Source: Pseudacidobacterium ailaaui (lineage in GTDB: Bacteria > Acidobacteriota > Terriglobia > Terriglobales > Acidobacteriaceae). From it: 64,000 nucleotides of DNA. Within the stretch, counting starts at the first letter, position 1. Every line of letters begins with the position of its first letter. The notes under the pieces are model-generated. The model was given only the letters and a program-made list of their open reading frames with translations. It ran no database searches and was not told the DNA's origin. The stretch lies in NCBI RefSeq assembly GCF_000688455.1, contig NZ_JIAL01000001.1, forward strand, positions 2,449,001 through 2,513,000. Reading direction: 5' to 3'. Below are positions 17,874 through 28,044 of this stretch, in pieces. A program made the position numbers and the translations under genes.

Positions 17874-18932
17874 ATGTACAAGGCCAAGGCCTATGCGGCC
17901 AAGAGCGAGACCTCTCCGCTTGCGGCGACGACGATCCCGCGACGCGAACCGACGGAGCAGGATGTGCAGATTGAAATTCTGTATTGTGGCATTTGCCACT
18001 CAGACCTGCATCAGGTGCGGAATGAGTGGAAAGAGGTCATGCCCACGGTCTATCCCTGTGTGCCGGGGCACGAGATTGTTGGGCGGGTCACGAAAGTGGG
18101 TGCAGGTGTGACGAAGTTCCAGCCTGGGGACCTGGCCGCGGTCGGCTGCATGGTGGATTCTGACGGGACGTGTCCGGAGTGCAAGGCCGGACTGGAGCAG
18201 TTCTGCGCAAACATGACCCTGACCTATAACTTTCCGGACAAGCATCTGGGAGGCGTGACCTATGGCGGATATTCGGACAGCATCGTTGTTGATGAGCGAT
18301 TTGTACTGAAGGTGCCGGGGAACCTGGACCTTGCCGGGACGGCACCGCTGCTGTGCGCCGGCATTACGACCTATTCGCCCATGCGGCATTGGGGAGTGAC
18401 GAAGGGAAAGAAGGTAGGCGTTGTTGGACTGGGAGGTCTGGGGCACATGGCAGTGAAGTTTGCGCATGCGCTGGGTGCGCACACTGTGGTCTTTACGACT
18501 TCGCCCGGTAAGAAAGAAGACGCACTACGGCTGGGTGCAGATGAAGTGGTCATCTCGCGCAACGCAGATGAGATGAAAAAGCATGTTGGCAGCTTCGATT
18601 TCATTCTGGATGCGGTGTCAGCCGAGCACGACATCAACGCCTACCTGCAACTGCTGCGAAGGGACGGAAACCTGACGATGGTCGGTGCGCCGGAAAAGCC
18701 GCTGCCAGTCAGTGTCTTTGGTCTTATCTTTGGACGGCGCAGCCTTTCGGGTTCTCCCATTGGCGGGATTGCGGAGACCCAGGAGATGCTGGACTTCTGC
18801 GGGCAGCACAACCTTACGGCGGACGTAGAAGTGATTCCGATCCAGAAAGTGAACGAGGCCTATGAGCGCCTGCTGAAGTCGGATGTGAAGTACCGCTTTT
18901 CGATTGATATGGCTTCACTCAAGGCTGAATAA
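17874..18932 (+). CDS. Zinc-dependent NAD(P) alcohol dehydrogenase, cinnamyl-alcohol/YahK type
   Basis: A 352-residue medium-chain dehydrogenase that would interconvert alcohols and aldehydes. Catalytic zinc ligands are visible as C41 (CGICHSD) and H66-E67 (PGHE). The Rossmann motif is [15 protein letters not shown] (about residues 184-198). In the structural zinc loop the usual C-x2-C-x2-C-x7-C reads D97-x2-C100-x2-C103-x7-C111, so the first Cys is Asp. AGGAG lies seven bases before the ATG. It heads a same-strand cluster with the tautomerase fusion, cupin remnant and aldo/keto reductase, and is divergent from the AraC regulator. The substrate is unknown. Confidence 0.87.
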   Translation: MYKAKAYAAKSETSPLAATTIPRREPTEQDVQIEILYCGICHSDLHQVRNEWKEVMPTVYPCVPGHEIVGRVTKVGAGVTKFQPGDLAAVGCMVDSDGTCPECKAGLEQFCANMTLTYNFPDKHLGGVTYGGYSDSIVVDERFVLKVPGNLDLAGTAPLLCAGITTYSPMRHWGVTKGKKVGVVGLGGLGHMAVKFAHALGAHTVVFTTSPGKKEDALRLGADEVVISRNADEMKKHVGSFDFILDAVSAEHDINAYLQLLRRDGNLTMVGAPEKPLPVSVFGLIFGRRSLSGSPIGGIAETQEMLDFCGQHNLTADVEVIPIQKVNEAYERLLKSDVKYRFSIDMASLKAE

Positions 18933-18948
18933 AGGCAGAAGGAGATCC

Positions 18949-19608
18949 ATGCCCCATGTAACCGTGAAGTTGTGGCCTGGTAAATCGGAGCAACAGAAGA
19001 AGCGCCTTTCCGACGAGATTGTGAAGGATGTGATGTCCATCCTGGACTATCCCGAGGAGTCGGTTTCCATTGCGATCGAAGAAGTTGGACCAAAGGAATG
19101 GACGAAAAGCGTGTACGAACCGGAGATCCAGGCCAAGTGGGACAAACTCTATCACCAGCCGGGGTATAAGCCATCGGGTGATGAATCGAGGCAAATTGGA
19201 ATGAGCAGCATGACGCAGAAAACCTGGTCGAAGGACGAGTTGCGCAAGATTGCCCATACGGATGATCTGCACATTTCGCCCTTTCGCGAAGACGGCAAAA
19301 CCTATGGCACGCCTACATGGATCTGGTCTGTCGTTGTAGACGATGGTCTTTACGTTCGGGCCTATAACGGAAAGCACTCACGCTGGTACCAGGCAGCGAT
19401 GCGACAGAAGGCAGGCCGAATTACCGCTGGCGGCATCACGAAAGAAGTGTCCTTTGAGCCGGTCGAGGGGGCCATCAACGACCGCATCGATGATGCTTAT
19501 CGCGCGAAGTACAAAAGTAGTCCGTACCTGGGGCCGATGATAAGCGCCAAAACGCGTGCAGCAACGGTAAAAATCGTGCCCCGCGAGCCCAACGCATCAG
19601 CGTTCTAG
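18949..19608 (+). CDS. Tautomerase-DUF2255 fusion protein
   Basis: A 219-residue protein with two parts. Residues 1-75 are a 4-oxalocrotonate-tautomerase/PptA-like domain: Pro2 becomes the N-terminal catalytic proline after Met removal, and the region ends [11 protein letters not shown] as stand-alone PptA-like proteins do. A short linker (76-90) leads into residues 91-212, which match DUF2255 ([21 protein letters not shown], about 121-141), a small domain of unknown function. AGGAG lies just upstream of the ATG. No stop or frameshift separates the parts, although an internal ATG at 19201 could make DUF2255 alone. Both stand-alone families occur near alcohol dehydrogenase/cupin clusters. Confidence 0.72.
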   Translation: MPHVTVKLWPGKSEQQKKRLSDEIVKDVMSILDYPEESVSIAIEEVGPKEWTKSVYEPEIQAKWDKLYHQPGYKPSGDESRQIGMSSMTQKTWSKDELRKIAHTDDLHISPFREDGKTYGTPTWIWSVVVDDGLYVRAYNGKHSRWYQAAMRQKAGRITAGGITKEVSFEPVEGAINDRIDDAYRAKYKSSPYLGPMISAKTRAATVKIVPREPNASAF

Positions 19609-19669
19609 CATCTACAGGCGGACATGGGAACCAGGCATTCAAGCTGGTGAGAAAGGAAAGGGAATCGGA

Positions 19670-20063
19670 ATGGAGATCAAGAGAGCAGGCTCGCAGGCAT
19701 CGGCCAAAGGCCCATCCGATTGGTTTACAGGTGCGGTGCGAATGGATCCACTGTTCGCCGCGCCTGCGCCTGCGCGTGACCTTTGAGCCGGGAGCGCGGA
19801 CGGCCTGGCACACACATCCGCTGGGACAGACGCTTCTGGTGACGGCGGGTGTGGGATGGACGCAGCGCGAAGGAGGCCCGGTAGAGGAAATCCGGCCGGG
19901 TGACGTGGTGTGGTTTGCGCCGGGGGAAAAGCGTTGGCACGGCGCAACAGCAACGACAGGGATGACGCACATTGCCATACAGGAAAGTCTGGACGGCAAG
20001 GTTGTGGAGTGGACGGAACAGGTGAGCGAGGAGCAATACAAGGGATCAATCTACAAGAGGTGA
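19670..20063 (+). pseudogene. Cupin-domain protein gene interrupted by a frameshift
   Basis: The ATG at 19670 follows a good AAAGGAAAGGGA site and encodes a 38-residue piece ([19 protein letters not shown] onward, to [11 protein letters not shown]) before TGA at 19784-19786. The rest of a cupin follows in another frame: [19 protein letters not shown] with the metal-ligand HTHP, then [18 protein letters not shown], to the stop at 20063. In intact homologues the APAPAR segment is joined to VTFEPG through a few extra residues, so a small deletion that is not a multiple of three has occurred near 19765-19780, inside a repeated GCGCCT hexamer. A sequencing error is an alternative. No slippery heptamer supports programmed frameshifting. 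Intact members are small cupins encoded beside alcohol dehydrogenases. Confidence 0.72.
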
Positions 20064-21062
<999 letters not shown>

Positions 21063-21118
21063 GCATGGACATGGGCGGCCAGAAGATGCAAGGGGCCTTT
21101 CTCGTCTACACTCGTAGC

Positions 21119-21343
21119 ATGAGTGAGATGGGCCGCCTGCTCATGGGGCTGGGACTTCTTTTGCTCGTTGTTGGCGGGGCCATGCTTTTGCTGGGCAAGA
21201 GCGGGCTTCCGCTGGGACGACTGCCCGGAGACATTTCTTACCGCGGGAAAAATTTCTCATTCTATTTTCCGCTGGCTACTTCCATCTTGTTGAGTCTTGT
21301 GCTTTCAGCCCTTTTCTACCTGTTCTCGCGCTTCCGGCGGTAG
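21119..21343 (+). CDS. DUF2905 small membrane protein
   Basis: A 74-residue protein with two hydrophobic helices (about residues 5-25 and 48-68) joined by a loop containing GRLPGDISYRGKNFSFYFP, the signature of DUF2905. The function of the family is unknown. An upstream frame opening at 21065 adds an implausible leader; the ATG at 21119 gives the usual family length. It sits 11 bases before xseA in the same direction. Confidence 0.82.
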   Translation: MSEMGRLLMGLGLLLLVVGGAMLLLGKSGLPLGRLPGDISYRGKNFSFYFPLATSILLSLVLSALFYLFSRFRR

Positions 21344-21354
21344 ACTAAGAAATT

Positions 21355-22752
21355 GTGAGTCAGGCAGGACAACTGGGCTTTACCTTTGAGCCAGTACGGG
21401 AGCCGGCGAGGCATGTCTGGAAGGTATCCGAACTGGTTGGTGAGGTGTGCGCGCACCTTGAGCGCCAGTATGCCGATGTCTGGATTGAGGGCGAAATTTC
21501 AAACCTAAGGGCTGCTTCTTCCGGCCATATTTACTTCACCCTAAAGGATGATGAGGCACAGCTTGGAGTTGTGCTTTTTCGCAGACAGGCCTCTCTTCTG
21601 CGCTTCCGGCCGGAAGATGGTTTGCAAGTGCTGGTCCGCGGCCGTGTTTCAGTTTATGCGCAGCGCGGACAGATGCAGATGGTTGTAGAATTCCTGGAGC
21701 CGGTGGGGGCCGGATCGCTCCAGATCGCATTTGAACAGCTCAAGGCAAAGCTGCAACAGGAAGGGCTTTTCGATCCGGCCCGCAAGAGACCTCTGCCGGC
21801 TTATCCACGCTGTGTGGGCATTGTTACTTCACCGAGCGGAGCAGTCATTCAGGACTTTCTGAACATCGTCAACCGCCGTCACGCTGCACTTGATGTGCTG
21901 CTCTATCCGGCGCTGGTACAGGGCGGGTCTGCTGCGCAGGAGATTGCATCGGGAATTGAGTATTTCAACCAAACGCGCAATGTGGATGTCATTGTGATTG
22001 CACGCGGAGGCGGATCGCTCGAAGACCTTGCTCCATTTAATGCAGAGGGGTTGGCCCGGGTGATCGCGGCTTCAGAGATTCCGGTCGTTTCTGCAGTGGG
22101 ACATGAGACAGACTTTACGATCGCGGACTTTGTGGCGGACCTCCGTGCGCCGACGCCGTCTGCTGCTGCTGAGTTGATCACCTCTGCGCTGCACAGGGTG
22201 GAAGAGCATGTTGCAGCGCTGGCTCTGCGTCTAGACCGTGCCTGTCGTTACCGCCTGCTCCATGCGCGCGACCGGCTGGCGCGGTTGCATGCCGAAGTGG
22301 TGTTTGCGCGTCTGCGCGAGGGATTTGGCCGCCGCCAGCAGCACATCGATGAGCTGCGCTTCCGCATGGACGCAGCGATGGGGGGCGCCTTCCGTAGAGC
22401 AGCACTGCGTCTGCATGAGGTTTTATCGCGTCTGCAGCGGCAGGATGCGACCCATAAGATGCAATTCTGGAGGGAGCGCCTCGGTGCTTTGGAATCCCGG
22501 CTGGCACATGCACTCCAGTACCGAGTGCGTCAGGGAACAGCCAGACTGGATGCAGTCGTGAGGCAATTGAGTGCGCTGTCTCCTCTGGCGGTTTTGCAGC
22601 GAGGCTATGCCCTGGTTTTTGACGAAGGTGGAACGCTGATAAGACAAGCGGCCCAATTCAGTGCTGGAGAACAGATGACGGTGCGGCTGGCCGATGGAAG
22701 TGTGGAGGGCCGCGTGACAAGAATTCTTCCGGAAAGAACATCGAGGCAATGA
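21355..22752 (+). CDS. xseA: Exodeoxyribonuclease VII large subunit
   Basis: A 465-residue protein. The N-terminal OB-fold (about 20-120) contains VWIEGEISNLR and GHIYFTLKDDEAQL. The nuclease domain (about 135-325) has GIVTSPSGAVIQDFLNI, VIARGGGSLEDL and VGHETDFTIADFVAD, the conserved XseA catalytic region. A long coiled coil (about 275-400) precedes the C-terminal beta segment. The enzyme degrades single-stranded DNA in repair together with the small subunit XseB, which is not encoded in this window. The start is GTG. The stop overlaps the glmM start (ATGA). Confidence 0.92.
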   Translation: MSQAGQLGFTFEPVREPARHVWKVSELVGEVCAHLERQYADVWIEGEISNLRAASSGHIYFTLKDDEAQLGVVLFRRQASLLRFRPEDGLQVLVRGRVSVYAQRGQMQMVVEFLEPVGAGSLQIAFEQLKAKLQQEGLFDPARKRPLPAYPRCVGIVTSPSGAVIQDFLNIVNRRHAALDVLLYPALVQGGSAAQEIASGIEYFNQTRNVDVIVIARGGGSLEDLAPFNAEGLARVIAASEIPVVSAVGHETDFTIADFVADLRAPTPSAAAELITSALHRVEEHVAALALRLDRACRYRLLHARDRLARLHAEVVFARLREGFGRRQQHIDELRFRMDAAMGGAFRRAALRLHEVLSRLQRQDATHKMQFWRERLGALESRLAHALQYRVRQGTARLDAVVRQLSALSPLAVLQRGYALVFDEGGTLIRQAAQFSAGEQMTVRLADGSVEGRVTRILPERTSRQ

Positions 22753-24098
22753 GGAAACTTTTTGGTACGGACGGCATCCGCGGTGTGGCGGGAGAGGCGC
22801 CGCTTGATGCAAAAACAATTTTTGCAGTTGGAGTTGCGCTGGCGCATCAGGTAAAGGCGCGAAACAGCCATCCTCGCGTCCTGCTGGGTATGGATACACG
22901 TGAATCCAGCGCCTGGATTGCTGGTGTGCTGCATGCGGGACTGAAGCAGGGTGGTGCTGAAACAGAAAATGCAGGCGTCATTACGACGCCTGCGGTCGCG
23001 TATCTTGCCCGGAAGTACGGCTTTGATGCAGGCATCGTCATCTCAGCTTCCCATAATCCCTGGCAGGACAACGGCATCAAGGTCTTTGGCGGGGATGGTT
23101 ACAAGCTGCCCGATGAAACAGAACTGCGAATCGAAGAGGAGATCTTCCGGCAGCTTGAAAGTGTTTCCGCGCCGGACAGGTCTGCGACCTCTGCTCCTCT
23201 GCCGGAGGAGAAATTTCGCAGAGACTATGAGCAGTTTCTGCTCTCTGTTGTCCCTGGTCTGGACCTCGCAGGGATGAAGCTGGTGCTGGACTGTGCGAAC
23301 GGGGCGGCCTCGGTGATTGCTCCGGAGCTTTTTGTGCGACTGGGCGGGCAGGTCCACTTTACGCATGTTGCGCCGGATGGCCGGAACATCAATGCCGAAT
23401 GCGGGGCCCTGCATCCAGAGATTGTTGCTGCGGAAACGAAGTCTGCACAGGCCGACATGGGAGCGACCTTTGACGGGGATGCGGACCGGGCCTTGTTTGC
23501 TGACTCCCGAGGGAATGTTGTCAACGGAGACGCGGTGCTTCTGCTGGCGGCCCGCGACATGCAGGCGCGAGGGCTGCTTAAGGGCAATGTGGTCGTGGCA
23601 ACAACCATGTCCAATATGGGACTGGAGGCCGCGCTCCGCCGTAGCGGCATCCGCATGTTGCGCGCGCCGGTGGGCGACAAATATGTACTGGAGCGTATGC
23701 AGCAGGAGGGTGCTTCTCTTGGCGGGGAGCAGTCAGGGCACATTCTCTTTCCACACCTGGCGACGACAGGCGACGGGCTGATGACTGCACTGGTGGTGCT
23801 GGACATTGTGCGGCGGGCAGGCAAGCCGCTGCACGAGCTGGTAGCCGACCTGAAGGTGTTTCCGCAGGTGATTGTGAATGTGCGGGTAAAGGAGAAACGG
23901 CCGCTCGAACAAATTGCAACCGTGACAGATACGATTCGCGAGGCCGAGTCGAGCCTGGCCGAAAATGGCCGTGTGGTGGTGCGCTATTCAGGGACGGAGG
24001 CCCTGGCCCGCGTGATGGTTGAGGCCGAATCGGAAGACAAGATGCGGTACCATGCAGAGCGGATCGCGGTCGCTATTCGGGAAGCGCTGGGGGCATGA
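22749..24098 (+). CDS. glmM: Phosphoglucosamine mutase
   Basis: A 449-residue member of the alpha-D-phosphohexomutase family. It converts glucosamine-6-phosphate to glucosamine-1-phosphate on the route to UDP-GlcNAc for peptidoglycan and lipopolysaccharide. The N-terminus RKLFGTDGIRGVAG is specific to GlmM. The phosphoserine loop is SASHNPWQDNGIK (serine about residue 100), the metal loop is DGDADR (about 245), sugar recognition is GEQSGH (about 330), and the phosphate-binding loop is RYSGTEALARVM near the end. Its ATG overlaps the xseA stop by four bases, so it is translationally coupled. Confidence 0.95.
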   Translation: MRKLFGTDGIRGVAGEAPLDAKTIFAVGVALAHQVKARNSHPRVLLGMDTRESSAWIAGVLHAGLKQGGAETENAGVITTPAVAYLARKYGFDAGIVISASHNPWQDNGIKVFGGDGYKLPDETELRIEEEIFRQLESVSAPDRSATSAPLPEEKFRRDYEQFLLSVVPGLDLAGMKLVLDCANGAASVIAPELFVRLGGQVHFTHVAPDGRNINAECGALHPEIVAAETKSAQADMGATFDGDADRALFADSRGNVVNGDAVLLLAARDMQARGLLKGNVVVATTMSNMGLEAALRRSGIRMLRAPVGDKYVLERMQQEGASLGGEQSGHILFPHLATTGDGLMTALVVLDIVRRAGKPLHELVADLKVFPQVIVNVRVKEKRPLEQIATVTDTIREAESSLAENGRVVVRYSGTEALARVMVEAESEDKMRYHAERIAVAIREALGA

Positions 24099-24116
24099 AG
24101 AGCAGAGGATGGCGGT

Positions 24117-25187
24117 TTATGCCGGCGCCGCCGTCACGCTCCGATATACGGGCGCAAAGCCAAGCTTTCGCGCCACGCCCAGAATCCTGTCAAAATCAAG
24201 GCTGATGGTGGCACCTGCCTTCTGCGTGACCTCATCTTCGATGGGAAGGTCGAAATCATCGGCGCCATAGAGAAGACCTTCCAGCGCGCGTTCGTTCTGC
24301 GTCAGGACAGAGGTCCGGATGCGGGGAATGTTGTCCAGATAGATGCGGCAAAGGGCAAGATGGCGCAGGTATTCTGCGGTGCTGACTTCAATGCCGCCAA
24401 GCTGCGTGAAGTAGGGTTTGTAGGTCCAGCAAAGAAAGCTGGCAAGGCCGCCGGTTTCATCCTGGAAGCGGCGTGTACGGTCCAGATGGTCCAGCCGCTC
24501 GTCCAGCGTTTCATCAAAACCGATGACCATGGTGGCAGTTGTTTTCAGTCCGGCCTGGATGATGGCGCGCTGCGCTTCAAAGTATTCAGCCACGGTGTAT
24601 TTGAATTTGCTGTGGCGGCGGCGGAAGTCTTCGGTCAGGATCTCGGAACCGCCGCCGGTAATCCAGCGGACCCCTGCGGCTTTGAAGCGCAGTGCGGCGG
24701 TAGAGTAGTCGAGTCTGGCATGGTCGGCGAGATACATGAATTCAGCGATGGTCAGCGCATAAAACTCCAGGCGGTCTCCGTAACGTGCACGGATGGCGGC
24801 GAAGAGGTCGCAGTAGTAGTCGAGCGGCAGATGCGGATTGAATCCGCCATTGAAGGCAGCAAGGTCGCCGCCAAGGGCCAGCAGCTCATCCAGTTTGGCA
24901 AAGACCTGTTCCTGCGAGAGGACATAGCCGGCCTGATCCCCGGGCAGGCGATAGAAGGCGCAGTAGTCACACTGGGCCACGCACACGTTTGTATAGTTGA
25001 TGATGCGCATCACCATATAGGTACAGGAGCCGGGAGCATGGTAGCGTGACCGGACAGCAGCGGCCAGCTTGCACAGGTCCGCATCGCTGGCATGGTGCCA
25101 GAGCCAGCGCGCCTCATCGGTGGAAATGCGCATCCCGGTGTGGACCTTCTGCTGGATCTCCTCAAATGTTGCGGTGGATGGGCTCAC
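24117..25187 (-). CDS. mqnC: Cyclic dehypoxanthinyl futalosine synthase
   Basis: A 356-residue radical SAM enzyme of the futalosine menaquinone pathway; it cyclises dehypoxanthine futalosine. The [4Fe-4S] motif is C69-x3-C73-x2-C76 in NYTNVCVAQCDYCAFYR. Other family pieces are FNGGFNPHLPLDYY, WITGGGSEIL and ATMVIGFDET. The related MqnE shares the radical SAM cluster but differs in these blocks, so MqnC is preferred. It starts with GTG, lies convergent with glmM (18 bases apart), and no other mqn gene is present. It implies that respiration uses menaquinone made from chorismate via futalosine. Confidence 0.85.
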   Translation of the reverse strand: MSPSTATFEEIQQKVHTGMRISTDEARWLWHHASDADLCKLAAAVRSRYHAPGSCTYMVMRIINYTNVCVAQCDYCAFYRLPGDQAGYVLSQEQVFAKLDELLALGGDLAAFNGGFNPHLPLDYYCDLFAAIRARYGDRLEFYALTIAEFMYLADHARLDYSTAALRFKAAGVRWITGGGSEILTEDFRRRHSKFKYTVAEYFEAQRAIIQAGLKTTATMVIGFDETLDERLDHLDRTRRFQDETGGLASFLCWTYKPYFTQLGGIEVSTAEYLRHLALCRIYLDNIPRIRTSVLTQNERALEGLLYGADDFDLPIEDEVTQKAGATISLDFDRILGVARKLGFAPVYRSVTAAPA

Positions 25188-25260
25188 GAGGTTATTTTAC
25201 CTGTGCAGCGTAATCGCTTGATTGGCTCATCCTATTCTTGACGAGGGCAAGGTACTTTCC

Positions 25261-26832
25261 ATGCGCAACATCCTACGAAGTGTTGTGGCCGCTTTCACCG
25301 TGATGGCGGCCATCACCTGTTTTGCTGAGAAGGCCCCGGTGGTGAAAACGGACAAGGGCAAAGTGAAGGGATATCTCAGCACTGATGGCAAGGTCCGTGT
25401 GTTCAAAGGGATCCCCTACGCTGCGCCTCCGGTGGGAAAGCTGCGTTGGCGGCCTCCGCAGGCCGCTGCAAAATGGCATGGAACGCTGGATGCGACAAAT
25501 TTTGGCCACCACTGTATGCAGCCTGCTGTTTTTCAGGACATGATTTTTCGTGATCCTGGCCCGAGCGAGGACTGCCTGAATCTGAACGTGTGGACCCCGA
25601 CAACAGACAAACATGCAAAGTTACCGGTGATGGTCTGGATTTATGGCGGAGGTTTCTATGCCGGGGCCGCCTCCGAGGCGCGGCAGGACGGGGAAAACCT
25701 GGCGCACCGGGGTGTGGTCATTGTTTCCATGAATTACCGGTTAAACATCTTCGGATTTCTGGTCCATCCGGAGCTGACGGCCGAGTCTCCGCAACACGCC
25801 TCGGGAAACTACGGCCTGATGGACCAGGCTGCTGCCATCCAGTGGGTGCGGCGGAACATTCGAAACTTTGGCGGCGATCCGGACAATATCACAATTTTTG
25901 GAGAGTCGGCGGGGTCCTTCTCCGTGAGCGCACAGATGGCCTCGCCTTTAGCAAAAGATCTGATTCATCGCGCCATTGGAGAAAGTGGCGCGGCATTCAG
26001 TCAGCGGGAGCCCTTCCCGATGCGAGAGCAGAGGGAGAAGGAAGATGTGGAGAAGCTGGAGGAGGTATTCGGCACATCGAAGCTGAGCGATTTGCGGGCG
26101 ATGGGCGCAGATGAGCTGCTTAAGGCAGTCACCCCGCAGCCGGGGCATCCGCCGGCGCGCTTCTGGCCGGACATTGACGGCTATTTCCTGCCGGCACAGG
26201 TCGACTCCATCTACGCCGAAGGCAAGCAGGCACATGTTCCTTTGCTGGCAGGATGGAACCGGGACGAAGGCAATATCCCGCAGAAGAGTATCACGATGGC
26301 CGAATACCGCAAGTTTGCTGAGAAAGAGTTTGGTCCGGATGCAGAGAAGTTTTTGTCTGCCTATGCAGCAAATGATGAAACAGAGGCCATCCGCGCACTG
26401 CGCGACTATGCCGGGGACCGCTTCCTGGTATATGCCACCTGGCGATGGATTGAAGCTCAGGTGGCCACCGGCGGCCAGCCCGTCTATCGCTACCATTTTG
26501 AGCTTCCTTCGCCGGGAGACAAATTTCACCCGGCAGGCACAGCCTTTCATTCCGATGATATCGAGTACGTCTTTGGGACGCTCGATTCGCGAAAGGAAAT
26601 GGCGGTGCGTCCGGAGGACAGGGCCTTGTCAGAGCTGATGCAGAGCTACTGGACGAACTTTGCCAAGACGGGAGACCCCAATGGTCCTGGTCTTCCGCAA
26701 TGGCCCCAGTACAACGCGGCCACCGGATGGCAGGTGATGCATTTGAATGCTCAATCCGAAGCGCGTCCGGACAAGACTCGAACACGATATCAATTTTTGA
26801 ACGAAGTATGGAGCAGGCCCGCGGCACAGTGA
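25261..26832 (+). CDS. Exported type-B carboxylesterase
   Basis: A 523-residue alpha/beta-hydrolase of the carboxylesterase type B (para-nitrobenzyl esterase) family. A signal peptide (about 1-22) predicts export. The oxyanion-hole loop is YGGGFYAG, the nucleophile elbow is FGESAGSFSV, the acid is the Glu in GWNRDEGN, and the catalytic His is in TAFHSDDIEYVFG. The EDCLNLNVWTP block is the family signature. I placed the start at 25261 because translation then opens directly into the signal peptide; an in-frame start at 25222 adds 13 non-signal residues. The natural ester is unknown. Confidence 0.87.
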   Translation: MRNILRSVVAAFTVMAAITCFAEKAPVVKTDKGKVKGYLSTDGKVRVFKGIPYAAPPVGKLRWRPPQAAAKWHGTLDATNFGHHCMQPAVFQDMIFRDPGPSEDCLNLNVWTPTTDKHAKLPVMVWIYGGGFYAGAASEARQDGENLAHRGVVIVSMNYRLNIFGFLVHPELTAESPQHASGNYGLMDQAAAIQWVRRNIRNFGGDPDNITIFGESAGSFSVSAQMASPLAKDLIHRAIGESGAAFSQREPFPMREQREKEDVEKLEEVFGTSKLSDLRAMGADELLKAVTPQPGHPPARFWPDIDGYFLPAQVDSIYAEGKQAHVPLLAGWNRDEGNIPQKSITMAEYRKFAEKEFGPDAEKFLSAYAANDETEAIRALRDYAGDRFLVYATWRWIEAQVATGGQPVYRYHFELPSPGDKFHPAGTAFHSDDIEYVFGTLDSRKEMAVRPEDRALSELMQSYWTNFAKTGDPNGPGLPQWPQYNAATGWQVMHLNAQSEARPDKTRTRYQFLNEVWSRPAAQ

Positions 26833-26913
26833 GTCAGAAATGAGAGCAGACCTGCTTTGTGTGCCTGTCCGGGGCAGGAGGAGCGGGCGCAGACTGGATG
26901 CTACTCTTCTTCC

Positions 26914-27846
26914 ATGTCCCGCTCGGTGCGTGCGCATCTATTGCTGATTGCTGTTGTTTTTGTCTGGGGCGCGACGTTTGTCGTCATCAAAAACGCGCTC
27001 CAGGACATTTCTCCTTTGCTGTTTAACCTCATCCGGATGGCCCTGGCCTTTGTGTGCATGGCCGTGGCTTACCGGCGTCAATGGAAGGACCTGACCTGGC
27101 GCGCTCTTGGGTATGGGGCCATGGCCGGTTTCTGCCTGGCCCTGGGGTATCAGTTTCAAACGGCAGGCCTGCGTCTTACCTCGCCCTCAAAATCGGCCTT
27201 TCTTACCGGGTTGACTGTGGTCATGGTCCCGCTGTTGTGTTCTGTACCGTTTTTGCGCCCGACAACCTCGCCTGCACCCCGCTGGAATGCGTATGTGGGA
27301 GCAATGCTGGCCTTTGCAGGAATTGTCCTGCTAACGACGCCAGCGCATGTCTACGCAGGACTGGGGGCGATGAATGCAGGCGATCTTCTGACGCTGGGAT
27401 GTGCCCTGGGGTTTGCATTGCATGTACTGGCCCTGGCCCATGCTGTGCCACACGTTGCCTTTACGCAGCTGGCACTGCTGCAAGTTGGGTTTTGTACGTT
27501 GTTTATGGCCATGACCGGGCCCTGGCTGGAGCATTTCTGGGTGCACTGGACCTTGCGTGTGCTGCTTGCTCTGGTGGTGGCGGCCTTGCTGGCAACGGCT
27601 GCCGCTTTCACAGTCCAGTCCTATGCGCAACAATATCTGCCGCCGACGCATACGGCATTGATTCTGGCGCTGGAGCCTGTTTTTGCCTGGGCCACGTCGT
27701 TTCTTTTGCTGCATGAAAGGCTTGGCCGGAGGGCGTCTGCCGGGGCCATTCTCGTGCTGGCTGGCATCGCGCTGACGGAAATGGTTTCGTCTGCCGGGGT
27801 AGCCACGGCGCATGAAATAGCATCTACGGGGAAAGAGGGGCCATAG
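26914..27846 (+). CDS. EamA/DMT-family transporter
   Basis: A 310-residue inner-membrane protein with about ten helices arranged as two EamA repeats. The first repeat begins LLIAVVFVWGATFVVIKNAL and the second ends ALILALEPVFAWATSFLLLHERL, the conserved helix-nine motif of drug/metabolite transporters. The upstream ORF start (26857) would add Cys-rich non-membrane residues, so the ATG at 26914 is chosen. Members export amino acids, metabolites or drugs; the substrate cannot be inferred here. It is probably monocistronic. Confidence 0.85.
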   Translation: MSRSVRAHLLLIAVVFVWGATFVVIKNALQDISPLLFNLIRMALAFVCMAVAYRRQWKDLTWRALGYGAMAGFCLALGYQFQTAGLRLTSPSKSAFLTGLTVVMVPLLCSVPFLRPTTSPAPRWNAYVGAMLAFAGIVLLTTPAHVYAGLGAMNAGDLLTLGCALGFALHVLALAHAVPHVAFTQLALLQVGFCTLFMAMTGPWLEHFWVHWTLRVLLALVVAALLATAAAFTVQSYAQQYLPPTHTALILALEPVFAWATSFLLLHERLGRRASAGAILVLAGIALTEMVSSAGVATAHEIASTGKEGP

Positions 27847-28044
27847 ATGACCCGATGTTCTGATTTTCTTCAGTCTGGCAGTGACATCCGGGCCGGATTT
27901 GGCGTCTAACAGCATGAGAAGAGAAAGTGAACCCTGCCCTTTCGCACGCCATCTGCTTCATTTCCCTCGGTATACTGAAGTATTGGACGGCGGCTGCGCC
28001 GGCAGTTCTGAGTGCATTTCCGAAAAGATACGAGGTTAGATCGA

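Noticed and set aside
19647-19780. Upstream in-frame start for the cupin remnant (19647)
   Set aside because: The predicted N-terminus is Arg-rich off-frame sequence, while the other frame encodes an N-terminus typical of the family with a good ribosome-binding site.
19760-19790. Programmed ribosomal frameshift in the cupin gene
   Set aside because: No slippery heptamer or downstream pseudoknot is visible; a deletion in a hexamer repeat explains it better.
24360-25049. A 229-residue frame antisense to mqnC
   Set aside because: No family motif, and it lies wholly within a well-supported radical SAM gene.
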